A DNA stretch of 39,307 bases, taken from the NCBI GenBank assembly GCA_031269935.1, contig JAISYL010000224.1, positions 1-39,307 on the forward strand, given 5' to 3'. The notes below the pieces were generated by a model, which made no database searches, was not told the DNA's origin, and was given only the letters and a program-made list of their open reading frames with translations. Position numbers and translations under genes: made by a program. This document shows, piece by piece, positions 1-10,571 of the stretch. The first letter of the stretch is position 1. Each line of letters opens with the position of its first letter. Source of the stretch: Planctomycetota bacterium. Its GTDB lineage: Bacteria; Planctomycetota; SZUA-567.

Positions 1-193
1 CAGAGGTTCCCAGACCAGCCTACATTCCGACTATATCTCCGCCATGGATTTGCTCGCGCACGGAAAGGTCAGACTGGCGCCGCTGATAACGCGGCATTTC
101 CCTTTCGAGAAATACGGACAAGCCTACCGCTTCATTGAGGAGAACGGCGACAAGGTCATGAAGATCCTGATTGACATGTCGCCGGGGGAATGA
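1..193 (+). CDS. Zinc-binding (MDR) alcohol dehydrogenase family, C-terminal fragment, 5' truncated by the window
   Basis: Frame ending ...LLAHGKVRLAPLITRHFPFEKYGQAYRFIEENGDKVMKILIDMSPGE* resembles the C-terminus of sorbitol/threonine dehydrogenase-like MDR enzymes. Confidence 0.7.
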   Translation, partial: RGSQTSLHSDYISAMDLLAHGKVRLAPLITRHFPFEKYGQAYRFIEENGDKVMKILIDMSPGE

Positions 194-384
194 CAACTCC
201 ATCGGGGGAGTGACAGTTCCATTTTCCGGGAGATGGTCGGAACTGGTGCTTTATCAAGGATCTACGGGTGATTGGTTCGTTTGTGGACGGCAGCAACGAT
301 CAGAAGCCGATTATTGTTCGCCAACGCCGTGTTCGGAAGGGAACCAAGCAGGGTTGAGAATGTCCGTTGTTTTTCCCCTTTACT

Positions 385-590
385 TTAGGGCTCGTCCAAC
401 CATCTTTTTCCGAATTTTAGATCGGCTTCGGTCAAGTCATGGCCTTTCGTCAGCAGATCGTCCCTGTCATACACCCTTTTTATGCTCATAGCCGAATCGG
501 GATCCATCGGCAGCAAACGCCTCAGGCGCTCAAGTTCGTCTCAATCCTTGTTGTCGTGGGCGGCAATAAGATCGATGGAGACTTTCAACA
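385..590 (-). pseudogene. Degenerate ORF remnant of unknown family
   Basis: Minus strand reads IPVDVLKVSIDLIAAHDNKD*DELERLRRLLPMDPDSAMSIKRVYDRDDLLTKGHDLTEADLKFGKRWLDEP*, with an in-frame TGA and no intact start. Confidence 0.3.
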
Positions 591-738
591 CATCGACCGG
601 AATCCCGCGTCATCCCGTGCCGCAACACCTCGTCGGCGGCGACTGTGGGAGTGGTCATCGACAATCCCCCCCGGTACTTGGCTATACGGAGCGACCGCTT
701 TGTCCGGGGCTGCGATCATGCATCTACTTCTTCCGCCA

Positions 739-2145
739 TCAGCAGAAAACGTCCCGTTCGCCCGCCCGCACCCTGGCCAGCATGGCCTCGTTTTTGTCCT
801 TTTCCATTGGTTCCATTTCCTCCAGCGCGTCCCGGAGGAGTTGTTCCCCGACTCGCCGGGTTTCGGGGGAGGCGTAGTCCAGCAGGTATTCCTGGAAGGT
901 CGACAGGGCGTTGGGATCGCAATGCCGGCGGATTTCCCCGGGTTTGGCCAAATCCATGAAATCCTTGCCGGTGCGGCCCAGGCGGTAGCAGCCGGTGCAG
1001 AAGGAGGGGATGAGCCCCAATTTCGCCACATCCCGGATAACCTCGTCCAGCGTCCGCTGATCCCCCAGGGAAAATTGCGCCTCGCCGTCGTCCTGAAGCC
1101 CGTCCTCGGAATAGCCGCCGGGGTTGGTGCGGCTGCCCCCGGAAATCTGGCTTACCCCCAGGGCGAAAAGCTCCCTCCGGAGGTTGGCCGTTTCCCTGGT
1201 CGACATGATGATGCCGGTGTAGGGCACGGCCAGGCGGAGGATGGCCACTATTTTCCGGAAATCAAGATCGGACACGGCGGCGGGCGGTTGTTGCGACATG
1301 TCCGATCCCACCGCCGGCTCTATTCGCGGGACGCTGACGGTGTGGGGTCCGACCCCGAACCGTTCCTCCAGGTGGCGGATGTGCTGGAGCATGGCTAAAA
1401 TTTCGTGCCGCCAATCGAACAGGCCGAACAGGATTCCGATGCCGCAATCGCTTATTCCGGCCCGCATGGCCCGATCGAAGGCGGTGACCCGCCATTGATA
1501 ATCCCTTTTCCGGCCGGCCGGATGTACCCGGGCGTAGACGCCGCGATGGTAGGTTTCCTGGAAAAGCTGGTAGGTGCCGATTCCGCTGTCCCGGAGGCGC
1601 CGGAATTCCTCCAGGCTCAAGGGGGCGATGTTGACGTTTACCCGGCGGATTTCCCCGGGCCCGGATTTCACTTCGTAAACGGTTCTTATGGCGTCCAGGA
1701 TGTATTGGAAACCCCGCTGGGCCGGATAGGATTCGCCCGCCACCAGCAACAGGCGCTTGTGCCCGCCCTCGATCAGGATTTTCGTTTCCCGGGCTATTTC
1801 CTCCAGGCCGAGCGCCCGGCGCCCGACCTCGAGGTTCCGGGCCCGGAAGGCGCAATACAGGCATTCGTTGGAACATAGGTTGGATATGTAAAGGGGGGCG
1901 AAAAGAACGATGCGGCGGCCGTAAATTGAATTCTTCACCCGGTTGGCGGCGGTGAAAAGTTCGTCCAGCAACTCCGGATCCGACAAGGGGGTCAGGGCGG
2001 CGACCTGGGGCGAGCTCAATCCCTTGAGTTCCAGCGCCCGGGCCAGGATTTCCCGAACCAGGCCGGGATCGGGCCGGCGGTTTTCCGCCAACAGCCTCTC
2101 CGTTTCGGCCTCGTTTATAAAGGCGTCGGAATCCTCGTCCGGCAT
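739..2145 (-). CDS. hydG: [FeFe]-hydrogenase maturation radical SAM protein HydG
   Basis: 468 aa; CSNECLYC radical-SAM CxxxCxxC motif; C-terminal CTGCYRLGRTG Fe-S motif; full-length ThiH/HydG-like architecture. Confidence 0.88.
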   Translation of the reverse strand: MPDEDSDAFINEAETERLLAENRRPDPGLVREILARALELKGLSSPQVAALTPLSDPELLDELFTAANRVKNSIYGRRIVLFAPLYISNLCSNECLYCAFRARNLEVGRRALGLEEIARETKILIEGGHKRLLLVAGESYPAQRGFQYILDAIRTVYEVKSGPGEIRRVNVNIAPLSLEEFRRLRDSGIGTYQLFQETYHRGVYARVHPAGRKRDYQWRVTAFDRAMRAGISDCGIGILFGLFDWRHEILAMLQHIRHLEERFGVGPHTVSVPRIEPAVGSDMSQQPPAAVSDLDFRKIVAILRLAVPYTGIIMSTRETANLRRELFALGVSQISGGSRTNPGGYSEDGLQDDGEAQFSLGDQRTLDEVIRDVAKLGLIPSFCTGCYRLGRTGKDFMDLAKPGEIRRHCDPNALSTFQEYLLDYASPETRRVGEQLLRDALEEMEPMEKDKNEAMLARVRAGERDVFC

Positions 2146-2229
2146 CGATTCCCTTTCCTTTCCGCCCGCGGCCGGCGCGGAAAAGCCGCCCCGGCCCGGT
2201 TGGAGGATATTTTTCCGCCCCCGGCCGGA

Positions 2230-2586
2230 TCATTCCCGGGGCGACTTCCTTTTTTTCTTTTTTTGCCGGAGGGGGAATTCGGAAGGATCCAGTTCCCTGA
2301 TCAAATCGGTCGGGGCGGGATAGGCGTCCGTGGGCTGGTTGTTGATCGCTTGGCTGGGCGAATCAAGGATGTGTCGCAGCATCCGCCGGGCCTCTTCCAT
2401 GTTCCCGGCCTCCCGGCAACCGGTTTGCAGGCGGCGGCAGGTTTTGTAGGAGCCTTCCCAAATCGGGGTCGGCTCTTCCCGGACGGTGAACCAGATGAGC
2501 TGCCAACCCGGGGAATCATGGTTGCATTGGCCCCGGACCGCCATGCCGTCGGGATTGAACTGGGTGGGTTTGCTGACGGTCAGCAT
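2230..2586 (-). CDS. Small hypothetical protein
   Basis: 118 aa ORF between two minus-strand genes; no recognised family. Confidence 0.4.
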   Translation of the reverse strand: MLTVSKPTQFNPDGMAVRGQCNHDSPGWQLIWFTVREEPTPIWEGSYKTCRRLQTGCREAGNMEEARRMLRHILDSPSQAINNQPTDAYPAPTDLIRELDPSEFPLRQKKKKRKSPRE

Positions 2587-2610
2587 GACCGGCCGCCCTT
2601 TCCGGGAAAA

Positions 2611-4329
2611 TCAGAGCCGGCTTCCCCCCCAGGAATTCCAGTAGGCTTCACATTCCCGCAGGCTTCTCTGGGCGGTGGCGTTGTTCTTGTCGATTTCATC
2701 CAGGATGGATTGTTGCACATCGTGGGCGCTTTTCAATTCAATCAGGGCCAGGTCCATTTTCCCCAGTTGCTGGTAAAGAATGGCTTTCCTGAGATACAGC
2801 CCCCCCAACAGGGCCCGGGGGCCGGAATCGCCGGGGCTGAGCCGGGCCCGCTCCCGGGATCGGGCTATTCCCCGGTTGATGACGTCCAGGCAATTTTCCG
2901 CGAATACCTCGGCCCGTTCGCGGTTTTCCCGTTCCGGGCCCAGTTTCAGGAAGCTGATGGCGTTCGAATACAGTTTTCGGCTGGCCCCCTCGGCGGCCAT
3001 GGCTTCGCCGTAAATGGCCTCGCCGTCGTTGGGGGCCCGCCTCAGGCAGAGGCCAAGCTGATCCAGGGCTTTTTTATAATTTTCATGGGCTTGGGAGAAA
3101 ATGCGGGCGCCTTCCTCCTTGTTTCCCCGCGCCACCTCTTCCTGCATCTTACGCCAATATTCGTGCCCATGGTGGAGCAGGGCGAATCCCTGGCCGCGCA
3201 GGGCGTAATAGTCATTCGGATCCAATTCCAGGGCCCGGGCGTAACTGGCTATGGCGGGTTCGAGCTCCAGGAGGTTGTATTGGCAGTCGCCCAGCCAGCG
3301 CCAAACGGCGGCGGAGGGCTGGCGGGAAGCCTCCTCCAGGAGGATGGCCCTGGCTTCGCCGAACCGATTGTCCTTCACCAGGCCGACCGCGTTTTCAAAC
3401 CGGGGGGAGGGGGGCGGGTTTCCGCCGGCCGGAATGGACGGGCGGGTCGCCGTTCCGCCCTGGGGCGGGGGCGGAAGGAAACGATCCTCGGAGGTTGCGG
3501 CCGGGTAGGGGGAATAATCCGGCTGCGGGGCATAACCGCTTGGCTGGTTCGCTTCATAGGAATACCCGGTTCCCGGGTAGGCATACCCGGGAGGGTAGGG
3601 ATTCGTGGGGGGAGGGGAATTGGGGAGGGTATAGGGATCCCCCACCATTCCTCCGGAAAACCCCGCCGTTCCCTGGGCATAGGGATCGCTCCCGGATCGG
3701 TCCGGGGAAGGGTAATAGCCGCCGGCTTCGGAACCGGGCTGGTTGTATCCGTCGTAATCCTCGTCGTTCCAGAAATCGTCGGCGGCCGGGGGCGGGGGAG
3801 CCGTGGCCGCCCGGCCGGGGGCGGGGGCGGAATTGCCGCCTCCCCGGTTGCCGCGGCGGTTGCGCCAAAGGCCCCCCTTCCACCAGGGAACGCGTTCGCC
3901 CTCGGGAATTAACCTTTCGCCGGCCAAGCGGACGGTTTGCTGGGGGGAGACTTCGGAAAGGGCGCCGTTCCGGCGGTCGCGACCGCCGGCCCTGACCATC
4001 GCCTCGGTCAACCCGGGATGATTGGGATTGGGAACAAAACGGTTTTCCACCGACAGGGGCGGGGCGGCGTAAAGAACCGTTTCCCCGGCCGGTCGGGGAT
4101 TGGGGATTTCGTCGGGATGGACCGTCCCCCGGTAGGCGCGGATTTCATTGGTTTGCGCGTCCAGTCCGAAATGGGTGTCGAGATAAATCGAATTGTCGGC
4201 GCCGGGAGCCGGACAGTATTTGGCGCCGGGCGGGCAATAAGCGGCGGCCGGAGCCGGATCCGCCGCCGCCAGAATCGGGAAGAAAACCGGCGGCCACATC
4301 GCAAGAGCGAAACCGATATTCCTTTTCAC
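2611..4329 (-). CDS. Secreted TPR-repeat protein
   Basis: Likely GTG start (VKRNIGFALAMWPPVFFPILAAADP, signal peptide); TPR-like repeats (IASYARALELDPNDYYALRGQGFALLHHG); low-complexity Pro/Tyr/Gly linker. Confidence 0.7.
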   Translation of the reverse strand: MKRNIGFALAMWPPVFFPILAAADPAPAAAYCPPGAKYCPAPGADNSIYLDTHFGLDAQTNEIRAYRGTVHPDEIPNPRPAGETVLYAAPPLSVENRFVPNPNHPGLTEAMVRAGGRDRRNGALSEVSPQQTVRLAGERLIPEGERVPWWKGGLWRNRRGNRGGGNSAPAPGRAATAPPPPAADDFWNDEDYDGYNQPGSEAGGYYPSPDRSGSDPYAQGTAGFSGGMVGDPYTLPNSPPPTNPYPPGYAYPGTGYSYEANQPSGYAPQPDYSPYPAATSEDRFLPPPPQGGTATRPSIPAGGNPPPSPRFENAVGLVKDNRFGEARAILLEEASRQPSAAVWRWLGDCQYNLLELEPAIASYARALELDPNDYYALRGQGFALLHHGHEYWRKMQEEVARGNKEEGARIFSQAHENYKKALDQLGLCLRRAPNDGEAIYGEAMAAEGASRKLYSNAISFLKLGPERENRERAEVFAENCLDVINRGIARSRERARLSPGDSGPRALLGGLYLRKAILYQQLGKMDLALIELKSAHDVQQSILDEIDKNNATAQRSLRECEAYWNSWGGSRL

Positions 4330-4675
4330 GGCAGTTTCCTCGCTTCTGGTTCCGTTTTCCCCAATCCGGCGGCTTGGCCAACCAGCCCGCAAGTCGTATC
4401 ATATCCGATACGGCCGCCCGGATCAAGAATATCCTCCCCGGCCGCCGGCGGTTTCCACCGCCGCCGCGAGGACGGCTGGCCTTCCGGCTTGACAAACCGC
4501 CGCCGGCGCCTAAGATTCAATTTCGGCGGGGCGAGGGGTGGGGCGGCCGAAGGCGCCCGCGATAAATTCACCGGGAATCCCCCTGGGATGAGGTATATAT
4601 GCATGTCGCCGCCGGAACAATTTCCTTCCCGGCGGATTCGCTTTTAATATTTCCGGATCGGCGGGGAGAAACGAA

Positions 4676-5314
4676 ATGATTGGATTGGCTGCGTCCCGGC
4701 GGCCGGGGAGGAAGCTTTCGGCCGTTTTGGCCGCCTGTTCGCTGTTTTGCCTGCCGGGCTGCGTGGAGCGGGCTCTGGTGGTTACCAGCGAGCCGTCCGG
4801 GGCCAACGTGACCATAAATCAGCAATGGAAGGGGAAAACCCCTTATGTCCTTCCTTTCAAGCATTATGGGGTTTACGACATCTGGCTGGAGCATCCCGGC
4901 TTCGAGGAAAACGGCCGCCTGATCCAGTTTTATCCCCTGCACGTGGGGGAACCCATCCCGGCCCCGGCCTACCAATACGCGGGCGCGGATTTCGTCACCG
5001 AAGTCCTGTTGCCGGCCACTTGGCGGGATCAGCATAATCTCCACTATGTTCTGGAACGGGTGGACAGGGCGGACGAGGTTGCCGATGTTCTGGCCCGGGC
5101 GGACCAACTCCGGGAGGCTAGCGCCGCCCGCAATTTGGTTCGCCGCAACCAGGATTCGCGGCGCGGGGGTATTTCGGCGGAGACCGCTTCGCCTTCAAGC
5201 GGGGACGGATATGATTCGGACGCCGGCATCGACGCCACCCCGCCGTTGCCGAGGGAGGTGCCGATTTACGGGGGGGACGCGACGGATTGGGAAGAACCTC
5301 CGGCGATCCCCTAG
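4676..5314 (+). CDS. PEGA-domain lipoprotein
   Basis: Lipobox-like LFCLPGC; TSEPSGANVTINQQWKGKTPYVLPFKHYGVYDI PEGA motif. Confidence 0.75.
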   Translation: MIGLAASRRPGRKLSAVLAACSLFCLPGCVERALVVTSEPSGANVTINQQWKGKTPYVLPFKHYGVYDIWLEHPGFEENGRLIQFYPLHVGEPIPAPAYQYAGADFVTEVLLPATWRDQHNLHYVLERVDRADEVADVLARADQLREASAARNLVRRNQDSRRGGISAETASPSSGDGYDSDAGIDATPPLPREVPIYGGDATDWEEPPAIP

Positions 5315-5351
5315 TTGGTTTCCCGGGGGATCGGCCGTTCCAAGCCGGGAA

Positions 5352-6635
5352 TCACATCAGCCCAAGCAGCCGGGGAACGAAAAAAGCGATTTCCGGGACC
5401 ATGGCCACCAGGAGCAGGATCACCAGGAGCGAGGCGATATAGGGGAGGACCCCCCACAGGGATCTTTCTATGGACAAATCGGCGATGGAACTGGCAATCA
5501 GCAGGCACAGGCCATAGGGGGGGGTGACCAGGCCGATGGCCAGGGTGATGACGGTGACCAGGCCGAGATGGATGGAACCGATGCCGAGGTTCAGGGCCGG
5601 CGGCAGCATTACCGGAGTGAAAAGAATCATGGCCGGAATGGCGTCCATGAAAGTGCCGATGAAAAGCAGGAAGGCGATGACCATGAGCATGAAGACATGC
5701 TTGTTGGCGACGTATTCGGAAAAGAAAACCATCACCTGGTCCGAGATCTTGTAATAGCCCAGAAGTTCGCCCAGGGCGCTGGCGGTGGAGAGGGCGAAAA
5801 GCGAGAGGGAACTCAGCTTCAGGGTTTCCCTGAGGATTCCCGGCAAATCCCGCGGGCGAAGCGTCCGGTAGACGAAGGCGCAAATGAACATGGAATAAAG
5901 CGAGGCGAAGGCGGCGGCCTCGGTCGGGGTGTACCAGCCGGTGCTGATGCCGCCGACGATAATCACCGGGGCCAGCAGGGCGGCGAAGGATTTTTTGAAC
6001 AGCCGCCACATCTCGCTCCGGTTGGTCCGGGCGTAAACCGGGAAGTTCAAGCGCCGGCCCCGTAATACGACTATCCCCATCATGGTCAGGCCGATGAGGA
6101 TGCCGGGGACCAAGCCGCTGATGAACAGCGCCGCCACCGAGGCGCTGGTCAAGCCGGCGTAAACCACCATGGGAATGCTGGGGGGGATGATTACCCCGAT
6201 GGTGGAGGAGGCCGCCGTCACTCCCACCGAGGTCTCCTTGTCGTAGCCGGTGCCGATCATGGCCGGGATAAGCATCTTGCCGACCCCGGCGGTGTCGGCC
6301 TGGGCCGCCCCCGACACCCCGGCGAAAATCATGGAAACCAGGATGTTGGCGTGGGCCAGGCCTCCCCGGATGTTCCCGACCACGGCGATGCAGAAGTCCA
6401 CCAGCATCTTGGTGATCAAGCCGGCGTTCATCAGGTTGGCGGCCAGGATGAAGAGGGGGATGGCCAGAAGCACGAAGGAATTGAGGCCGTTGAACATCTT
6501 CATGAAAACCGTCATGTTGGGAGTGCCGGGCATGGTGTTGATGCCCACCAGGGAAACGATGCCGATGACGAAGGCTATCGGGGTCCCCAGGAAAATCAGG
6601 AGGGCGAACAGGCAGACGATCAACAAGGCGGTCAT
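5352..6635 (-). CDS. TRAP transporter large permease (DctM family)
   Basis: MTALLIVCLFALLIFLGTPIAFVIG...; IIPPSIPMVVYAG; VTPPYGLCLLI DctM signatures; start overlaps the dctQ stop. Confidence 0.88.
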   Translation of the reverse strand: MTALLIVCLFALLIFLGTPIAFVIGIVSLVGINTMPGTPNMTVFMKMFNGLNSFVLLAIPLFILAANLMNAGLITKMLVDFCIAVVGNIRGGLAHANILVSMIFAGVSGAAQADTAGVGKMLIPAMIGTGYDKETSVGVTAASSTIGVIIPPSIPMVVYAGLTSASVAALFISGLVPGILIGLTMMGIVVLRGRRLNFPVYARTNRSEMWRLFKKSFAALLAPVIIVGGISTGWYTPTEAAAFASLYSMFICAFVYRTLRPRDLPGILRETLKLSSLSLFALSTASALGELLGYYKISDQVMVFFSEYVANKHVFMLMVIAFLLFIGTFMDAIPAMILFTPVMLPPALNLGIGSIHLGLVTVITLAIGLVTPPYGLCLLIASSIADLSIERSLWGVLPYIASLLVILLLVAMVPEIAFFVPRLLGLM

Positions 6636-7123
6636 GCGGAAGCCTCCTTCCCGTCGCCCAGGGCTCGGCCGGCCTCGGTCGCGATATGGAACAGGTTGTA
6701 AATCGACATGGTCGTTCCGGCTATGGGGAGGCAGAGCCAGGTGTAGCCCATTTTCATCCAGGGCAGGGTTATCCAGTTGTAGTTCCAGAAGGTCCAGGCC
6801 ACCCGCGAACCGTACCAGGTCAGGGCGAGGGTGAAAAACAGGAGAACGGCCGAAATCAGGGCGGAATAAACCGCCCCGCCCCGACCCTTGAACCTGTCCC
6901 GGAAAAAGGTGAAGCTGAAATGGGCCCGGTGGTAGACCATGACGGAGGCGCCCATGAACACCGCCCAGATGAATGAATAATTGGCCACCTCCTCGGTCCA
7001 GAGCAGAGGCACCCCGAGGTAGCGGGCGGCTATCTGCATCACTATGGCGACGAAAAAAATCGCCAGCAGAATGGTGCCGACAATTTCCTGAACCAGGACC
7101 AATCCGGCGATAACCTTTTTCAT
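6632..7123 (-). CDS. TRAP transporter small permease (DctQ family)
   Basis: MKKVIAGLVLVQEIVGTILLAIFFVAIVMQIAARYLGVPLLWTEEVANYSFIWAVFMGAS. Confidence 0.85.
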   Translation of the reverse strand: MKKVIAGLVLVQEIVGTILLAIFFVAIVMQIAARYLGVPLLWTEEVANYSFIWAVFMGASVMVYHRAHFSFTFFRDRFKGRGGAVYSALISAVLLFFTLALTWYGSRVAWTFWNYNWITLPWMKMGYTWLCLPIAGTTMSIYNLFHIATEAGRALGDGKEASA

Positions 7124-7296
7124 GGCGAGCGTACTTTCTCCCCCCCCCATTTTCAAATTGGCGCGAAATTCCCCGCGGGAAAACCTTTCCTCCCGTCAAC
7201 AGTCTCTAAATGAGGGAATTCCGCCGATTTTGTGAAAATGCCGCCGGAAGGGGCGGCCCGGGGGACGGGGCCGCCCCTTCCGTTTTCAATACGCGG

Positions 7297-8295
7297 CTAC
7301 TTGCCGGCGTCGCGAATGATTTTAAGCATGTCCGTGGTGTTCAACCGCGCCGCCAGTTCGTCCTGAATGGGAATGGCGATGGCGATGAAGGGCGCCTTGT
7401 CGATGGAGTTGACCGTTCCCCCGTCGGCGATGACCCGGGCCTTGGATTTGGAGAGGTCGGCGTAGGTGACCCGGCGCTCCTCGGCCGTGGCTTCGTTAAG
7501 CGCCTGGGTGATCCAGGACTTGTGCTGCTCGCTCAGGGAATCCCATTTGTTGCCGCTGGCCAATACGATGCGGGTGGTGTAGTCGTGCTCGGTTTCGGTT
7601 ATGAATTTGCCGTTGGCGGTCTTGTGGTGATCCAGCAGGCTGAAATTGGTGTAGTCGTTTTCCGCCGCGTCGACGATGCCCTGTTGCAGGGCCTGGTATA
7701 ATTCGCCCCAGGCCACCTGGGTGGGAATGGCCCCGGTCTTTTTCCAGAAATCCGCCACCACCCCGGACATCTGGGTGCGGATTTTCATCCCCCTGAGATC
7801 ATCGATTTTGTTGATCGGCTTCTTGCCGTAATAATTCCTGACCCCGGCCGACCAGTAGGCGGCGATGCGGAAGGCGTTTCCGGACTTCTGGTTGATGATC
7901 TTGGCCAGGTTCCGCCCCGCCACCCCGTCGACCGCCTTTTCCCAGTGGGTGAAATCGTTGAACAGGTACAGGAGGGAGAACATGTCCACCTCGGGAATGC
8001 CGGCCTTGGTCATGAAGCCGGGGGAGGCCACCACCAGGTCGGCGGCGCCCAATTGCACCTTTTCCACCAGTTCGTCCTCGTTGGTGCCGATGGTCCCGGC
8101 GTGGACGTCGACCGTGATCTCGCCCCCGGAAATCCTTTCCACCGTCTCCTTGAACTTGAGCATTCCGTATTGGTAGGGATTTTCCTGGGAAGTCTGGTTG
8201 TGGGCGGCCACCAGCTTGATCGAGGCGGCCCGGGCCGACGGAACCAGGGCCGGGACGGCCAGGATCGCCAAGCAGAAAATCAGGATTTTTTTCAT
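7297..8295 (-). CDS. TRAP transporter substrate-binding protein (DctP family)
   Basis: Signal peptide; GMKIRTQMSGVVADFWKKTGAIPTQVAWGELYQALQQGIVDAAEN DctP signature. Confidence 0.88.
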   Translation of the reverse strand: MKKILIFCLAILAVPALVPSARAASIKLVAAHNQTSQENPYQYGMLKFKETVERISGGEITVDVHAGTIGTNEDELVEKVQLGAADLVVASPGFMTKAGIPEVDMFSLLYLFNDFTHWEKAVDGVAGRNLAKIINQKSGNAFRIAAYWSAGVRNYYGKKPINKIDDLRGMKIRTQMSGVVADFWKKTGAIPTQVAWGELYQALQQGIVDAAENDYTNFSLLDHHKTANGKFITETEHDYTTRIVLASGNKWDSLSEQHKSWITQALNEATAEERRVTYADLSKSKARVIADGGTVNSIDKAPFIAIAIPIQDELAARLNTTDMLKIIRDAGK

Positions 8296-8375
8296 GGATA
8301 GGCCTTTCTTGCCAAGATGCCGGTCCGAATCCGGGACCGGACGCCAATTTCCCGGGCTTCCCTTCCGCCCGGCGC

Positions 8376-9959
8376 TTATTGCTTACCCTCCGCGTTCTGC
8401 CCGCCCCCTCCTCCGATTCCTTCCAGTATTTCCGAGGTCATGGTGACCCGGCGCGGCCGGTAGAACAGGATGATGCGCTTGACGCCGGCGTAAATGATGA
8501 GAAGCAGGCAGAGGATGAGGATGATGCCGATGGGCCGCTCCAGCAGGGGAAGGATGGCGCCCCGGCTCTGCATCAAGGCCCGGCGGAAGCTGATGTCGGC
8601 GATGGGCCCGAGGATAATCCCCAGAACCAGCGGGGCCATCGGGTAATCCATCCGCCGGAGGATGTAGCCCAGCACCCCGAAGAAAAACATCACGTAGATG
8701 TTGAACAGGCGGGCCTCGGCCGCGTAGGCGCCGATCAGGGTCAGCGGCACCACCAGCGGAAGGAGGATTTCCCGCTTGATTTTAAGGATCGCGATCATCG
8801 GCTTGGCCAGGGTGAAGCCCCAGAAAACCATGGCGAGCGAGGCGGCGAACAGGGCGATGCCGACATAGGGCAGGAGCCAGGGAGTCTCGTCGTTCAGGGT
8901 GGGGCCGGGGCGGATGCCGTGCAACTGCATGGCGGCCATCATCAGGGCGTTGGGCGCGCTCCCCGGGATGGCCAGGGTGAGCATGGGGATCATGGCGCCG
9001 CCGATGACCGCGTTGTTGGCTACTTCCGGGCAGATGACGCCCTCGATTGCCCCCTTCCCGAAAAGCTCCGGGTGCTTGGAACGCCGGCGGCCGATGTCGT
9101 AGGCCATCCAGGCCCCGATATCCTCGCCGGCGCCGGGAATGGCTCCGACGATGGATCCGATCACGGTGGATCGCAGCGCCGCCGGAATGAAGGGCCGGAA
9201 AACCTTCAAGTTCGGAATCACCCGGCCGATATTCCCTTCGATTTTGTAGGGAGTGCTTTCCTGGAGTACGGTCAGGACCTCGGAAATGCCGAACACCCCA
9301 ATCAGGGCCGGGATGAGGGGGATGCCGCCGTTAAGCTGCAATAGGTCGAAGGTGAAGCGGGGATAGGCGTAAATCGGTTCCATCCCGACCATGGCGGCCA
9401 GGAAGCCGATGAAGCCGACCAGCCAGCCCTTGAGAGGATCCTGGTCGGTGGAAAGCGAGCCGCAGATCATGATGCCGAACAGGGCCAGCAGAAACATTTC
9501 CCAATGCCCGAACTTCAGGGCGATAAGGTAAATGAGCGGGGTGAGGAAGAGCATTATCAGGGTGCTCAGGATGGTGCCCAGGAAGGAGGCCAGGTAGCCG
9601 AAGCCGATGGCCATGCCTCCCTTGCCCTGCTTGGCCAGCGGAAAGCCGTCCAGGGCGGTGGCGGCGGCGGCCGGGGTGCCGGGGATGTTCATCATGATGG
9701 CCGAACCCAGGCCGCCGGTGGTGGAGCCGACGTAGACCGCCAGCAGGAAGGCGATGGCGACGTGGATTTCCATGCCGTAGGAGATGTTTATCAACAGCGC
9801 CAGGGCCATGGTGGCGGTCAGGCCGGGAATCACCCCCACCATCAGCCCCATGACGCTGCCGCCGAAAATCGTCAAAAGAATCCTGACATCCATGATCATG
9901 CCGCCGGATTCTACTATAAGGCCAAGATAATCCAGCGTTCCCGCGATAAAACTTCCCAT
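8376..9959 (-). CDS. Tripartite tricarboxylate transporter large permease (TctA family)
   Basis: GVIPGLTATMALALL; NIPGTPAAAATALDGFPLAKQGKGG; VGSIVGAIPGAGEDIGAWMAYDIGRR. Confidence 0.9.
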   Translation of the reverse strand: MGSFIAGTLDYLGLIVESGGMIMDVRILLTIFGGSVMGLMVGVIPGLTATMALALLINISYGMEIHVAIAFLLAVYVGSTTGGLGSAIMMNIPGTPAAAATALDGFPLAKQGKGGMAIGFGYLASFLGTILSTLIMLFLTPLIYLIALKFGHWEMFLLALFGIMICGSLSTDQDPLKGWLVGFIGFLAAMVGMEPIYAYPRFTFDLLQLNGGIPLIPALIGVFGISEVLTVLQESTPYKIEGNIGRVIPNLKVFRPFIPAALRSTVIGSIVGAIPGAGEDIGAWMAYDIGRRRSKHPELFGKGAIEGVICPEVANNAVIGGAMIPMLTLAIPGSAPNALMMAAMQLHGIRPGPTLNDETPWLLPYVGIALFAASLAMVFWGFTLAKPMIAILKIKREILLPLVVPLTLIGAYAAEARLFNIYVMFFFGVLGYILRRMDYPMAPLVLGIILGPIADISFRRALMQSRGAILPLLERPIGIILILCLLLIIYAGVKRIILFYRPRRVTMTSEILEGIGGGGGQNAEGKQ

Positions 9960-10025
9960 GGTCGGGACCCTTTGCTCAATGGCGTTCGCCAAGTTCGGGG
10001 CTTGCCGCAACCGCGTTCGCGCGAG

Positions 10026-10571
10026 TCAGGGGATGGGGATGCCGAACCCCTTGCTGAAGGCGTAGAAGACAAAGAGGGTGGTCAACAGGGAAACGGCGAT
10101 CGCCGCCGGCTTGGACATGGCCTTGAGATAGAGGAAGGTGAAGAGGAGATAGCCGCCGGTGGTGATCAGGAACCCGAAGTTGACCGGAACCAGGCCGCCG
10201 CCGAAATCGAAGCTGAAATTAAATTTGGCCAGGTAGGGATGGCCGAACAGCAGCACGTAAACCAGGATGGAAAGCAGAACGACCATTCCCCGCCGGAAAC
10301 GGGGCGCCCGCCAAACCGCCCGCAAGTTTTCCGGGGAAAGAATGTTCATGGCCCGGGCGGCGCCGCCCCGGCGCAGGGCAATGATGAAAATGACGGCGCC
10401 GAAAAGAATGAACACCCCCCCGATGATGGCGGGAAAAAGCCCGGGCGAGACGATGATGGTGCGGAATATCCGCATTTTAAGCGAAGCATAGATGACAAGG
10501 CCGCCCGCCAGCATGAAGACCAGCGAACTGAGAAAATCGGAACCGGCCATGCGATTGTGGTCTTGCTCCAT
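10026..10571 (-). CDS. Tripartite tricarboxylate transporter small permease (TctB family)
   Basis: Position between TctC and TctA genes; hydrophobic; starts MEQDHNRMAGSDFLSSLVFMLAGGLVIYASLKM. Confidence 0.78.
   Translation of the reverse strand: MEQDHNRMAGSDFLSSLVFMLAGGLVIYASLKMRIFRTIIVSPGLFPAIIGGVFILFGAVIFIIALRRGGAARAMNILSPENLRAVWRAPRFRRGMVVLLSILVYVLLFGHPYLAKFNFSFDFGGGLVPVNFGFLITTGGYLLFTFLYLKAMSKPAAIAVSLLTTLFVFYAFSKGFGIPIP

Noticed and set aside
194-384. Possible transposase fragment on the plus strand (LIKDLRVIGSFVDGSNDQKPIIVRQRRVRKGTKQG)
   Set aside because: Too short and no DDE motif; cannot be supported.
2200-3912. 570-aa plus-strand ORF
   Set aside because: Antisense to the TPR protein, low-complexity Gly/Arg/Pro; artefact of GC content.
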